Source of the DNA: Rhodobacteraceae bacterium Alg238-R152 | GTDB taxonomy: Bacteria > Pseudomonadota > Alphaproteobacteria > Rhodobacterales > Rhodobacteraceae | Length of the DNA stretch: 64,000 nt | Assembly (NCBI GenBank): GCA_900537125.1 | Contig: UNRJ01000002.1 | Location: 186,001-250,000 of the forward strand | Direction: 5' to 3' | Part shown: one piece after another, positions 26,249-35,251 of the stretch | Position numbering within the stretch: position 1 is the stretch's first letter | Layout of the letters: the number at the start of each line of letters is the position of its first letter | Notes under the pieces: generated by a model | The model's input: only the letters and a program-made list of their open reading frames with translations | Databases searched by the model: none | What the model was told of the DNA's origin: nothing | Translations under genes and position numbers: made by a program

Positions 26249-26632
26249 GTGTTCAAGAATTTGAACGTATTTAAAACTGCACATGCCATGGGCCAACACG
26301 CCGCTGTACGACAGTCGGTTGTCGCTCAGAATATGGCAAACGCTGATACGCCGGGCTACAAAGCTCGTGATGTGACGCCGTTTAAAGAGGTCTACCGCAA
26401 TGACGGTGGTGCCTCAAGTATGCGTGCAACCCGCACAGGCCATCAAGGCGATGCGATGGAAGCCAAAGCGCTGCGCGCCACTTTATCCACCGCCGAAGTT
26501 TCGCCCAGTGGCAACAGCGTCTCTTTAGAAGAAGAGATGTTGAAAGCCGTGGACGTCAAACGCCAGCACGACCGCTCGCTGGCCATCTACAAATCCTCCC
26601 TGTCCGTGCTTCGAACTGCACTTGGACGTTAA
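26249..26632 (+). CDS. flgB: Flagellar basal-body rod protein FlgB
   Basis: A 127-residue proximal rod subunit. It has the family pattern VVAQNMANADTPGYKARDV. The start is the GTG at 26249 (FKNLNVFKTAHAMGQHAAV), with GGAG seven bases upstream; the frame open to 26156 is leader. It is the first gene of a nine-gene run flgB-flgC-fliE-fliQ-flgF-flgG-flgA-flgH-fliL-like. Confidence 0.93.
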   Translation: MFKNLNVFKTAHAMGQHAAVRQSVVAQNMANADTPGYKARDVTPFKEVYRNDGGASSMRATRTGHQGDAMEAKALRATLSTAEVSPSGNSVSLEEEMLKAVDVKRQHDRSLAIYKSSLSVLRTALGR

Positions 26633-26654
26633 GTAAGACAGAAAGTCGTAATCT

Positions 26655-27041
26655 ATGAGTGATTTTGGTTCCGCTCTAAGCGTCACCTCGTCGGGCCTGC
26701 GTGCACAAGCCGCCCGCCTGCGCCACGTGTCAGAGAACATCGCCAATGCCGACACACCGGGTTATCAGCGTAAGACTGTGAGCTTTGAGGCAGACACCGC
26801 AACCCGTAACGGACAGGTGTCGGTGAGCCCAGTTCAGCTGGACCGCAGTGAAGGTACAAAGATCTTTGATCCAAGTCACCCGATGGCGGATGCCAGCGGC
26901 AACTACCTTGGCTCCAACGTCGACATGATCATCGAAATCGCTGACGCGCGCGAAGCGCAGCGCAGCTACGAGGCCAATCTCAAGATGTTTGACCAGACAC
27001 GTCAGATGTCATCCTCGCTCATGGAACTATTGCGCAAATAA
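26655..27041 (+). CDS. flgC: Flagellar basal-body rod protein FlgC
   Basis: A 128-residue proximal rod subunit with the rod-family motif HVSENIANADTPGYQRKTV and the C-terminal heptad helix (EANLKMFDQTRQM). The N-terminus MSDFGSALSVTSSGLRAQA is typical. It lies 22 bases after flgB. Confidence 0.94.
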   Translation: MSDFGSALSVTSSGLRAQAARLRHVSENIANADTPGYQRKTVSFEADTATRNGQVSVSPVQLDRSEGTKIFDPSHPMADASGNYLGSNVDMIIEIADAREAQRSYEANLKMFDQTRQMSSSLMELLRK

Positions 27042-27063
27042 CTTTTAACGAAGGAGACCCAGA

Positions 27064-27351
27064 ATGGATGTCCGTACAGTACTAGCCGCCCAGAATTACA
27101 CGGCTTCAAAACCCGCCACCGGACCCGCAGAAAACGGCGAAGGTGGAAATGCCTTGTTTGGCTTCGCCAAAGATTTTGCCGCCACTCTACAAGAGAGCGA
27201 ACAAGTCTCCATGCAGGCCATGACCAGCAAGGCCGACCCCCACACATTGGTGCAGGCACTCGCGCAGACGGAGCTGGCAGTAGAAACCGCCGTGACCGTG
27301 CGCAACAAGGTCGTCGAAGCCTACCAAGAAATCCTGCGTATGCCGGTCTGA
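27064..27351 (+). CDS. fliE: Flagellar hook-basal body protein FliE
   Basis: A 95-residue protein that links the MS ring to the rod. The C-terminal half is diagnostic (TLVQALAQTELAVETAVTVR and YQEILRMPV). AAGGAG is upstream. Its stop overlaps the fliQ start by one base (TGATG). Confidence 0.92.
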   Translation: MDVRTVLAAQNYTASKPATGPAENGEGGNALFGFAKDFAATLQESEQVSMQAMTSKADPHTLVQALAQTELAVETAVTVRNKVVEAYQEILRMPV

Positions 27352-27620
27352 TGTTTGATCAAGCCATCCTTTTTGACACCTTACGCCAAGGCCTTTGGGT
27401 CGCGGTCATGATCTCCATGCCAATTTTGGCTGTGGCGCTGATCTCCGGTGTGTTGGTTGGCTTGTTTCAGGCGCTGACATCTATCCAAGAGATGACTCTG
27501 ACGTTTGTGCCCAAGGTACTCTCTATCGTCATCGTTTTCTGGGCCACCATGGGCTTCATGAGCCAAACCTTGGTGTCGTTTTTTCAATCCACCCTCATTC
27601 CGCTGATTGCAGGAGGCTAA
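27351..27620 (+). CDS. fliQ: Flagellar export protein FliQ
   Basis: An 89-residue inner-membrane subunit of the export gate, with two hydrophobic helices (ISMPILAVALISGVLVGLF and VLSIVIVFWATMGFM) and the conserved ALTSIQEMTLTFVPK loop. Its partners fliP and fliR are elsewhere in the same cluster (43806 and 32382). Confidence 0.94.
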   Translation: MFDQAILFDTLRQGLWVAVMISMPILAVALISGVLVGLFQALTSIQEMTLTFVPKVLSIVIVFWATMGFMSQTLVSFFQSTLIPLIAGG

Positions 27621-27622
27621 TT

Positions 27623-28336
27623 ATGGACAACGCTGGCTACACTACACTGACCCGTCAGTCCGGTCTCACCCGTGAAATGAACGTCTTGGCAAACAATATC
27701 GCCAATGCCGCCACCACCGGGTACCGCGCCGAAGGTATTGCTTTCTCAGAGTTCATCAAATCAGCGCCCGGCACCGAAAGTATCTCCATGGCTACAGCCA
27801 ATGTGCAGATGACCTCCCTGGAGCAAGGCGCGCTCAAGCAAACCGGCGGGAGCTTCGATTTTGCCGTCGAAGGGCCTGGGTTCTTTATGGTGCAAACTGC
27901 TGATGGCGAGCGACTAACGCGTGCTGGTGCGTTTTCGCCCAATGAAAACGGCGATCTGGTGAACATGGATGGTCATCTTGTGTTGGACAGCGGTGGTGCG
28001 CCGATCTTCATCCCACCGGATGCCAAAAGTGTTGACGTATCCTCTGATGGTACTTTTAGCGTGGACGGAAACCCGATCGGGCAGTTGGGCATATACAAGC
28101 CGGTTAATCCGCTCGATCTGAAGCGGGAAACCGGTGTGTTGTTTGAGGCGCCTGATGGTGTCGAGCCAATTGAGGAAGCCCGCGTTCTGCAAGGTTTCTT
28201 GGAAAACTCAAACGTCAATCCCATCACCCAGTTGTCCCGCATGATCGAAGTGCAGCGCGCTTATGAGATGGGGCAGACTTTTCTGGAAAACGAACACAAC
28301 CGCATCCGTGACGCGGTAAAAACCTTCGTCCGATAA
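27623..28336 (+). CDS. flgF: Flagellar basal-body rod protein FlgF
   Basis: A 237-residue rod protein. The N-terminal rod motif LANNIANAATTGYRAEGI and the C-terminal RMIEVQRAYEMGQTFLE helix frame a variable middle. The ATG at 27623 is fixed by a perfect AGGAGG six bases upstream; the frame is open further back inside fliQ, but that part is shadow. flgG follows after 21 bases. Confidence 0.94.
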   Translation: MDNAGYTTLTRQSGLTREMNVLANNIANAATTGYRAEGIAFSEFIKSAPGTESISMATANVQMTSLEQGALKQTGGSFDFAVEGPGFFMVQTADGERLTRAGAFSPNENGDLVNMDGHLVLDSGGAPIFIPPDAKSVDVSSDGTFSVDGNPIGQLGIYKPVNPLDLKRETGVLFEAPDGVEPIEEARVLQGFLENSNVNPITQLSRMIEVQRAYEMGQTFLENEHNRIRDAVKTFVR

Positions 28337-28357
28337 TCAAAGAAAGAGGACAGCAGA

Positions 28358-29143
28358 ATGCGTGCCCTGACAATTGCAGCCACCGGAATGAGCGCTCAGC
28401 AACTGCGCGTGGAAACCATTTCCAACAACCTCTCCAACATGTCCACGACCGGCTATAATGCCCGCCGTGCTGAATTTGCTGATTTGCACTATCAGCAAGT
28501 CTCTCGCGCCGGAGCGATCAGCGCCTCCGATGGGTCGGTGCTGCCAACCGGCGTTCAGGTTGGTCTCGGTGTGCGCGCCGCGGCAATCAACGTGAACTTG
28601 GAGCAGGGTTCGCTGTCCAACACTGGCGGCGATCTCGACATTGCCATTGAGGGCAAAGGCTATCTTGAGGTGACGCTGCCAAACGGCGAAGCCGCCTATA
28701 CCCGAGACGGCGGCCTGAAGCGCAGTGCGGACGGTCTGATTGTCACCTCTGATGGCTATCCTGTGGCGCCGGAAATCACCATTCCGGAAGATGCAACCAG
28801 CATTTCCATCAATGGCGACGGCGAAGTGTATGCCTACTTCTCTGATGCCACTGAGGCGGAACAGTTGGGCCAGTTTACACTGGCTGGTTTTTCCAATGCT
28901 AAGGGTCTTGAAGCACTTGGTGGCAACCTGTTTGCCGAAACTGAAGCCTCCGGCGCGCCCAATGTGACCAACCCGGGTGAAGACGGGCTGGGCACCCTGC
29001 GGCAGGGCTATCTCGAAGATAGCTCCGTTGACGCGGTACGCGAGGTCACCGAGCTGATCGAAGCGCAGCGCGGCTATGAACTCAACGCCAAAGTGATCAC
29101 TGCCGCTGACCAAATGATGGCCGCAACGGCGCAGGTCCGCTGA
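28358..29143 (+). CDS. flgG: Flagellar basal-body distal rod protein FlgG
   Basis: A 261-residue distal rod subunit. It has the typical N-terminus (MRALTIAATGMSAQQLRVE), the rod motif ISNNLSNMSTTGYNARRAEF, and the C-terminal ELIEAQRGYELNAKVI. Length is normal. flgA starts after a one-base gap. Confidence 0.95.
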   Translation: MRALTIAATGMSAQQLRVETISNNLSNMSTTGYNARRAEFADLHYQQVSRAGAISASDGSVLPTGVQVGLGVRAAAINVNLEQGSLSNTGGDLDIAIEGKGYLEVTLPNGEAAYTRDGGLKRSADGLIVTSDGYPVAPEITIPEDATSISINGDGEVYAYFSDATEAEQLGQFTLAGFSNAKGLEALGGNLFAETEASGAPNVTNPGEDGLGTLRQGYLEDSSVDAVREVTELIEAQRGYELNAKVITAADQMMAATAQVR

Positions 29144-29144
29144 T

Positions 29145-29564
29145 ATGAAACGCGCTCTTGCCCTCATCTTGACCGTTCTGGCCGCCCCGGTTTCCGCGGA
29201 AATCGTGGTCGCAACAGAGATCATTCGCGCCAACACAATTATCGACCCAAGTGTTGTCGCCCTCAAGCGTGGCAACGTGCCCGGTGTGCACACCGACCTC
29301 GAAGCTGTGATCGGTCTGGAAGCACGTAAAGCCATCTATCCAGGCCGCCCGGTCCGCAAAGGCGACGTTGGCGCCCCCGCGTTGGTCGAACGTAACCAGA
29401 TTGTCACGCTGATCTACAGCTCAAGTGGGCTGAGTATTGAGGCGGAAGGCCGTTCACTGGACCGTGCAGGTGAAGGCGAACGACTCCGCGTTATGAACCT
29501 CGGCTCCCGCTCCACCATCACCGGAACTGTATTGCCCAACGGCAATATCCAAGTCGCCAACTAA
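29145..29564 (+). CDS. flgA: Flagellar P-ring assembly chaperone FlgA
   Basis: A 139-residue periplasmic protein, shorter than enterobacterial FlgA and corresponding to its SAF-type C-terminal part. A signal peptide (residues 1-18) is followed by TEIIRANTIIDPSVVALK and EARKAIYPGRPVRKGDV, and the family ending TITGTVLPNGNIQV. It assists FlgI, whose gene is not in the window. Confidence 0.9.
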   Translation: MKRALALILTVLAAPVSAEIVVATEIIRANTIIDPSVVALKRGNVPGVHTDLEAVIGLEARKAIYPGRPVRKGDVGAPALVERNQIVTLIYSSSGLSIEAEGRSLDRAGEGERLRVMNLGSRSTITGTVLPNGNIQVAN

Positions 29565-29576
29565 AGGAACAAACCA

Positions 29577-30308
29577 GTGCGTATTTTCTCAGCAGCAATT
29601 CTTCTAGTGGCGCTGGCCGTTTCTGGATGCGGTCGAACCGATCACATGGGCAAAGCACCCAGCTTCACGCCTACCACCAATAACCAAGAACACTACGCGA
29701 TGATGAACCCGCCGCTGCCGCAACAGGCCAGCGTGTCGCGTCGCTCTGATACAGCCTCTCTTTGGAGTGGCAACAAAGCCTCTCTACTTGGCGATCGGCG
29801 TGCCGCAAGCCGCGGGGATATTCTGACCGTGGTGATCGAAGTGGATGAAAAGGCTCAGATCAAAAATGAATCAGAACGTAACCGTAGCGGCTCTGACAGC
29901 CTTAGCATTCCCGCGCTGGCAGGTCTACCTCAGCGCATCAATGAACGCCTCCCCGCTGGGGCGACAACGGATCCGCTGGTGGATTTGAGTTCTGACAGCA
30001 AGAGTTCTGGCGACGGCTCTGTCAAACGCAGTGAAAAATTAACGTTGCGGGTCGCTGCCACAGTAGTTGACGTCCTGCCCAACGGCGTTTTGGCGATCGA
30101 AGGGTCTCAAGAGCTGCGGGTGAACTTCGAATTGCGAGAATTGCTGGTGTCCGGTTTTGCCCGGTCCGAGGACATCTCGCGCCAGAATGAAATCACTTTC
30201 GATAAAATCGCCTCAGCCCGCGTCTCTTACGGCGGCCGTGGCCAAATCACCGACGTACAGCAGCCGCGTTGGGGTCAACAGGTTATGGACGCTGTCCTGC
30301 CATATTAA
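29577..30308 (+). CDS. flgH: Flagellar L-ring lipoprotein FlgH
   Basis: A 243-residue outer-membrane lipoprotein that forms the L ring. A lipobox LAVSGC puts the acylated Cys at position 18. The conserved SLWSGNKASLLGDRRAASRG and GDILTVVIEVDEKAQ segments and the C-terminal pattern VSYGGRGQITDVQQPRWG identify it. The start codon is GTG with AAGGA upstream. Confidence 0.94.
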   Translation: MRIFSAAILLVALAVSGCGRTDHMGKAPSFTPTTNNQEHYAMMNPPLPQQASVSRRSDTASLWSGNKASLLGDRRAASRGDILTVVIEVDEKAQIKNESERNRSGSDSLSIPALAGLPQRINERLPAGATTDPLVDLSSDSKSSGDGSVKRSEKLTLRVAATVVDVLPNGVLAIEGSQELRVNFELRELLVSGFARSEDISRQNEITFDKIASARVSYGGRGQITDVQQPRWGQQVMDAVLPY

Positions 30309-30320
30309 TCGAGCAATCTC

Positions 30321-30818
30321 ATGAAGAAACTTCTCCCAGTTATACTTCTGCTTCTTGGCATCGGTGGCGGCGTTGGCGCAGGGCTTGCCCTACGTCCGGA
30401 GCCCGCCCCGGTGGAACCTACCGATGGTGCCGAGAGTGAGGAACACGCCGACAAGGCAGCAAAGAAAGACGCAGAGGATGGCCCGCCAAAAGGCCGTGAA
30501 TATGTCGACCTGGTTGATCAGTTCATTGTTCCTGTGGTCAATGATGATGCGGTGTCTTCCCTTATTTTGGTGACAATCACGATTGAGGCCAAAAGCGGCA
30601 GTAGTGATCGAATTTTTCAGGCGGAGCCGCGTATCCGCGGGGTCTTGCTGCAGGCTATGTTTGATCATGCCAATATCGGTGGGTTTGACGGCGCCTTTAC
30701 CAATTCCAGCAAACTTGACCGCCTGCGCGAAACCTTCTTGGAAGTGGCGCAGAAATCTTTCGGCGATGACATTACCGACGTATTGATTGTTCAAATCACC
30801 CGACAAGACATCGCGTAG
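30321..30818 (+). CDS. FliL-like flagellar basal body-associated protein (paralogue 1)
   Basis: A 165-residue bitopic membrane protein. One membrane helix (LLPVILLLLGIGGGVGAGLA) is followed by an acidic linker and a periplasmic FliL-type domain ending in DITDVLIVQITRQDIA. FliL proteins surround the stator and support torque and stator stability. A second FliL is encoded at 40669, so this copy may have a specialised task. It is the last gene of the flgB operon and is followed by a terminator. Confidence 0.8.
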   Translation: MKKLLPVILLLLGIGGGVGAGLALRPEPAPVEPTDGAESEEHADKAAKKDAEDGPPKGREYVDLVDQFIVPVVNDDAVSSLILVTITIEAKSGSSDRIFQAEPRIRGVLLQAMFDHANIGGFDGAFTNSSKLDRLRETFLEVAQKSFGDDITDVLIVQITRQDIA

Positions 30819-30839
30819 TAAGGCAGCACTCAGCACAGC

Positions 30840-30870
30840 AAAAAGGCGGCGCAGTAAGCGCCGCCTTTTT
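30840..30870. terminator. Bidirectional terminator between two convergent flagellar operons
   Basis: A 13-pair stem (8 GC-rich pairs GGCGGCGC plus flanking A-U pairs, 30840-30852 and 30858-30870) has a five-base loop. T5 and A5 flank it, so it works on both strands. Confidence 0.92.
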
Positions 30871-30889
30871 GGGGTCCGTCCTCACAACC

Positions 30890-31300
30890 TCATCCGCAGC
30901 TGAGTTTGCCTTCCATGATCGAATCCACCAACGCCACCGCGCGAGTCTGTCGACGTGTGAGCACTTCATGCTCCAGCAGTTTCTCCATGACGTCCGCTTT
31001 TCCAAAATGCTTTTGTAGGTCTTTGTAGGCAATCTCTTTGCGGACCATCACATTGGCAAGCTGGTGGTTGAGGATCTTTCGGTTGCGTCCGATCCAGCTG
31101 TTCCAGGCCAAATCCCCGCCGGTGATCCGCATGGCGGTGTCTTCGCTCAGCACATCACGTCCATTTTTCTCCTGATCGGTCAGATCGTTAAGCATGCCAC
31201 GCAGTTTATTCTCTTCCGCCTGCACAGATTGCATAGCCGCTTGTGCCTGCTGATAGCGGGCCTGCGTGATGACGTTTAGCTCTTCTAGGTTGTCGCTCAT
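30890..31300 (-). CDS. Small coiled-coil flagellar-cluster protein, possibly FliJ-like
   Basis: A 136-residue helical protein with a long N-terminal coiled coil (QARYQQAQAAMQSVQAEENK) and a basic second half. It has no membrane segment or signal. Size, predicted helices and the place after flhB fit a FliJ-type component of the export ATPase complex, but I see no decisive family motif. It is the last gene of the ten-gene minus-strand run and overlaps flhB by four bases. Confidence 0.6.
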   Translation of the reverse strand: MSDNLEELNVITQARYQQAQAAMQSVQAEENKLRGMLNDLTDQEKNGRDVLSEDTAMRITGGDLAWNSWIGRNRKILNHQLANVMVRKEIAYKDLQKHFGKADVMEKLLEHEVLTRRQTRAVALVDSIMEGKLSCG

Positions 31301-32385
31301 ACGCGTCCTTTCATGCGCTGACGCATTGCATCTGCAAATCGAATAGCCGCAGCCACCGGTGCATAGTGGTCGGGTGGAATTTCTTGGCCAATTTCCGCAA
31401 TGGCGTGTAGGGCCCGCGTTGAGGGGGGATCTCGGTGAATCGGCACCGCATTTTCTTGCGCCACTTCACGGATCTTGGCCGCCACCTCATCCACACCCTT
31501 TGCAACACAGACTGGCGCCTCTCCTGGCAAGCGGGACCATTTTAACGCCACTGCATAATGGGTTGGGTTAACCATCACCACATCCGCATCAGGCACGTCC
31601 GCCATCATCTGGCTCATGGCAATTTCCTGAGCTTTCTGGCGGCGCTTCTGCTTCAAATGTGGGTCGCCTTCGGAGTCTTTTTGCTCGTCGGTCATTTCTT
31701 TGCGGGACATCATGTTTTTCCGGGTGTGCTCGGCACGCTGCCAGAAATAGTCCACCACCGCGATCGAGGCTGCGACCACAATCACAATCATAAAAAACTC
31801 AAGCATCAGGCGCCCCAAAAGAGCGGGCACCATGATTGGGTCTAGCTGAATGGAAGAGGCCATTTCCGCCATGCGCGCTCTAAGAAAGAAGCTAAGACAG
31901 ACAGAATAGATCACCAACTTGGCAAAGCTCTTGGCAAACTCGAACAACCCACTGCGGCCAAACTTGTTTTTGGCATTGGCGATGGGATTAATCCGTGAGA
32001 GTTTTGGAGCCACTTTCGAAGGTGTCACCAGAAAGGCGTTTTGCACAATCACGCTTAGGAGCACGGCGACCATGGGCACCAGAAACCAAGGTGCAACCGA
32101 AAATAGAAGCTCCAACATAATGCCACCGATGGGGGTGGCTGGGTCGCCTTCAAACACCAACGGCGCAAGTTCGTTTGCTTGGTCAAGCAGCACCATCAAC
32201 CCGTTTCCGGCTGATGTGATGGTTGTGGCCCCAATCGTCATGAAGGCCAATGTGATGCCAAGGTAACCAGCGGCCACAGAGACATCCATGGACTTGGCAA
32301 TTTCACCTTTCTTGCGCGCGTCATCCAGCTTTTTCTGGGTTGGCTCAAAATTCTTTTCGCTGTCGTCGTCCTTTCCGCCGCTCAT
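31297..32385 (-). CDS. flhB: Flagellar export apparatus protein FlhB
   Basis: A 362-residue inner-membrane protein that switches export specificity from rod/hook to filament subunits. Four hydrophobic helices cover about residues 40-215. The cytoplasmic domain carries the autocleavage motif NPTH at 273-276 within MVNPTHYAVALKW. The N-terminus starts with the usual EKNFEPTQKKLDDARKKGEI. It overlaps fliR and the coiled-coil gene by four bases each. Confidence 0.95.
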   Translation of the reverse strand: MSGGKDDDSEKNFEPTQKKLDDARKKGEIAKSMDVSVAAGYLGITLAFMTIGATTITSAGNGLMVLLDQANELAPLVFEGDPATPIGGIMLELLFSVAPWFLVPMVAVLLSVIVQNAFLVTPSKVAPKLSRINPIANAKNKFGRSGLFEFAKSFAKLVIYSVCLSFFLRARMAEMASSIQLDPIMVPALLGRLMLEFFMIVIVVAASIAVVDYFWQRAEHTRKNMMSRKEMTDEQKDSEGDPHLKQKRRQKAQEIAMSQMMADVPDADVVMVNPTHYAVALKWSRLPGEAPVCVAKGVDEVAAKIREVAQENAVPIHRDPPSTRALHAIAEIGQEIPPDHYAPVAAAIRFADAMRQRMKGRV

Positions 32386-33158
32386 CTCAGGCCCTCAACC
32401 GGGTTGAGCATGAACGCTTCCATCGCGCCCCACCACAGGGTGAGTAGCGCCGGTGCCACAAGGAACACAAGGAACAAGCCGCCAGCGGTGATCAACGGCG
32501 CACCCACAAAGGCCACCATCAACTGCGGCATCGCGCGGTTGATCACCCCAAGCATCAAGTTGTAGATCGCTGAGATAATTACAAACGGCGCGGCCAGGCG
32601 GAACGCCATATTGAAGGCCTGTGCCATATGCGGCACGCCCCATTCGGTCATGATTTCACGCGGCGGGAATGTCCCTGCGGGAAACAGCATGTAAGACCCG
32701 ATCAAATAGCGCGCGACATAAACATGGAGACCCATTGTGACGGCCAGAGCCAATCCGGCAATCACCAAAACATTGCCGATCGCTGGCAGCGGCTCACCGG
32801 CCGCGCCACCCAAAAGTTGCGCCAAAGATGTTGATTGGCCTGCAATGGTGCCTGCGGTCTGAAGCGCCATGACAAACATGCGAATGCCAATACCCATCAA
32901 AAACCCGCTCATGGTTTCGGTGAGGGCATATTGCGCAATCAACGGAAAACTTGGCTCTGCACTTTCAAACACAGGCACCGCCGGGGCAATAATCACGGTG
33001 AACGCCAGCGCCAATCCAACTTTTATCCGCGACGGAACCGAAGTTTCCCCAAACGCAGGCAACAACGCGACCGCCGTGCCCACCCGCAAAAACACCAAGA
33101 AGCCGTGCCAAAGCGCAGCCTCCGAGGTGTTTAGCAGAAAGAGGGCGGTCTCCATCAT
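32382..33158 (-). CDS. fliR: Flagellar export protein FliR
   Basis: A 258-residue inner-membrane protein of the export gate with about six hydrophobic segments (for example IKVGLALAFTVIIAPAVPV and VYVARYLIGSYMLFPAG). It forms the gate with FliP and FliQ. It overlaps flhA upstream and flhB downstream by four bases, so the three are co-translated. Confidence 0.93.
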   Translation of the reverse strand: MMETALFLLNTSEAALWHGFLVFLRVGTAVALLPAFGETSVPSRIKVGLALAFTVIIAPAVPVFESAEPSFPLIAQYALTETMSGFLMGIGIRMFVMALQTAGTIAGQSTSLAQLLGGAAGEPLPAIGNVLVIAGLALAVTMGLHVYVARYLIGSYMLFPAGTFPPREIMTEWGVPHMAQAFNMAFRLAAPFVIISAIYNLMLGVINRAMPQLMVAFVGAPLITAGGLFLVFLVAPALLTLWWGAMEAFMLNPVEGLR

Positions 33159-35248
33159 GCAGCGACTACTCCAACAAGCGCTGGACGTGCATCCAATCCA
33201 ATTTCCTCAAAACTGAGCACCGGGTTGGAAATGCCTTTGGCGCTGAGCACTGTGCGCAAGAACCGCCTGCGTCGAGTCGATGTCACGAGGGCTGCAAAAA
33301 TGCCGCTGTTTCCCGCGTCTGACATGCGATCCGCAATCGATTGGGCCAAGGCATTAAACACATCTGGCGGCAGCGCCACATCCATACCGCCCGCATCTCC
33401 ATCCACTTGATAGGTCGCAAAGGTGTCTTCCCATTCCGGCGCCAACTGCACCAAGGGAATGGTGCCGTCATTGCGTTTCAGATCAGAAATCAGCTGGAAC
33501 CCCAGCCGCTGGCGCACGTTTTCACAGATCGCTTCCGGCTGCGCAGTCACATGGCGAGCCTCAGCAATGGATTCCAAAATAAGCGGCATGTTGCGGATGG
33601 AGACCTGCTCATCCAGCAGCATGCGCAGAATGCGGTGCAACAGGTCCAGTGGCACTTTGTCCGGCACAAATTCATCCATCATGCGGCGGTTGGCTTCGGC
33701 GCGCACCGGATCAGAGAGATTCATCATCTCGTCCAGAATTCGGCGCAGCGCTTTGAAGGTCAGTAGGCGACCAAAGTTGGATTTGATGGTTTCCAACAAG
33801 TGGGTGGCCAGAACTTCGCCTGGCGTGACAATAGTGATGCCCGCCAGCGCTGCTTTCTCCTGTGCCGCACCGTCGATCCAGCGGGCCGGCGCGCCATACA
33901 CGGGTTCTGACACGTCTTCTCCGGATGGCAACGAATCGGGGGAATCTCCGGCAAGTGCCAGAACCTTCTCTGGGTCCAATCGGTCGCGCACCTGTTCCAC
34001 ACCCTGAATGCGGATGGTGTAGGTGCCATTGGGCAAAGAGGGTTCGTCAGTCAAGCGTATTTCCGGCAGAATGAGGCCATAGGTGGAGGCCACGTGAGTC
34101 CGCATATTGGTGATACGGGCATCCAGACCCGCACCGGGATCAAGCACCATATTCACCAGATCGGTGGCAAATTCCACGTGGATGTCATCCAGATCGAGCA
34201 CATCTCCAATGGGCTTGTCACGTGGCAGAACCGGGGCATCTTCGGCCTCTTCCAATGGGGCTTCGTCTTCCGCCTTTTTGTTTTTGTAGAGGTAGTAAGC
34301 TGCTGTGCCCAGCACAGCGCCGCCTGCCAGAAACGGCACAAACGGCAAGCCGGGGACCAAGGCAAACAGCACCATCAAAATCGCAACAGTCGCAATGGCG
34401 GGTGGGTAGTTGCCCAGTTGTTTCAAAAGTGTGAGATCGGTGGAGCCGGTGGTGCCACCCCGTGCCAAAAGCAAAGCAGAGGCAATCGAGATGATCACCG
34501 CGGGGATTTGTGTCACCAGACCATCACCAACGGTGAGGATGGCATAGGTTTCAAACGCTTGGCCAATGGGCATGCCGTGCACGGCAACACCCATGATGAG
34601 GCCCATCACAAGGTTCAACAGCGTAATAAGTAGGCCTGCAACGGCGTCCCCTTTCACAAACTTCGAGGCCCCATCCAGAGAACCGAAGAAAGTTGTTTCC
34701 AGCTGTTCGCGTTCACGACGCTCTTTGGCCTCGGCGTGATCAATCGCACCAGCAGACATGTCGCTGTCAATGGCAAGCTGCTTGCCGGGCATCCCGTCCA
34801 AGGCAAAACGCGCGCCAACTTCGGCCATGCGTGTTGCGCCTTTGTTGATCACCATGAAATTCACAATGAGCAAGACACAGAAGACCACGAGGCCCAGGAA
34901 CACGCTGCCGCCCATGACAAAATTGGCAAATCCTTCAATCACATCCCCGGCAGCATTGGTGCCGGTGTGACCCTGGCCAATGATAAGTTTGGTTGAAGAG
35001 ACGTTGAGCGACAGCCGCAACATCAACGAGGCCAACAAGATTGTGGGGAAAGCAGAAAAATCCAGCGGACGCTCAATGAAAAGTGTCACGGTGAAAATCA
35101 GAATTGCGAGCGCAAACGATGTGGCCAAGCCAATATCGAGTACCCAAGAGGGCATTGGCAGGATCATCATGACAATGATCGCCATCAGGGCGAGGGCGAG
35201 CAGGATGGTTGGGCTAAAAAGTGCTTTGAAAGAGAATGTCGGGTTCAC
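33155..35248 (-). CDS. flhA: Flagellar export apparatus protein FlhA
   Basis: A 697-residue inner-membrane protein that recruits export substrates and couples proton flow to export. The N-terminal half has about eight membrane helices and the conserved FHIPEP-type segment (RMAEVGARFALDGMPGKQLA). The C-terminal cytoplasmic domain covers about residues 340-697. Its start lies four bases from the end of the lytic transglycosylase gene. Confidence 0.96.
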   Translation of the reverse strand: MNPTFSFKALFSPTILLALALMAIIVMMILPMPSWVLDIGLATSFALAILIFTVTLFIERPLDFSAFPTILLASLMLRLSLNVSSTKLIIGQGHTGTNAAGDVIEGFANFVMGGSVFLGLVVFCVLLIVNFMVINKGATRMAEVGARFALDGMPGKQLAIDSDMSAGAIDHAEAKERREREQLETTFFGSLDGASKFVKGDAVAGLLITLLNLVMGLIMGVAVHGMPIGQAFETYAILTVGDGLVTQIPAVIISIASALLLARGGTTGSTDLTLLKQLGNYPPAIATVAILMVLFALVPGLPFVPFLAGGAVLGTAAYYLYKNKKAEDEAPLEEAEDAPVLPRDKPIGDVLDLDDIHVEFATDLVNMVLDPGAGLDARITNMRTHVASTYGLILPEIRLTDEPSLPNGTYTIRIQGVEQVRDRLDPEKVLALAGDSPDSLPSGEDVSEPVYGAPARWIDGAAQEKAALAGITIVTPGEVLATHLLETIKSNFGRLLTFKALRRILDEMMNLSDPVRAEANRRMMDEFVPDKVPLDLLHRILRMLLDEQVSIRNMPLILESIAEARHVTAQPEAICENVRQRLGFQLISDLKRNDGTIPLVQLAPEWEDTFATYQVDGDAGGMDVALPPDVFNALAQSIADRMSDAGNSGIFAALVTSTRRRRFLRTVLSAKGISNPVLSFEEIGLDARPALVGVVAA

Positions 35249-35251
35249 GGA

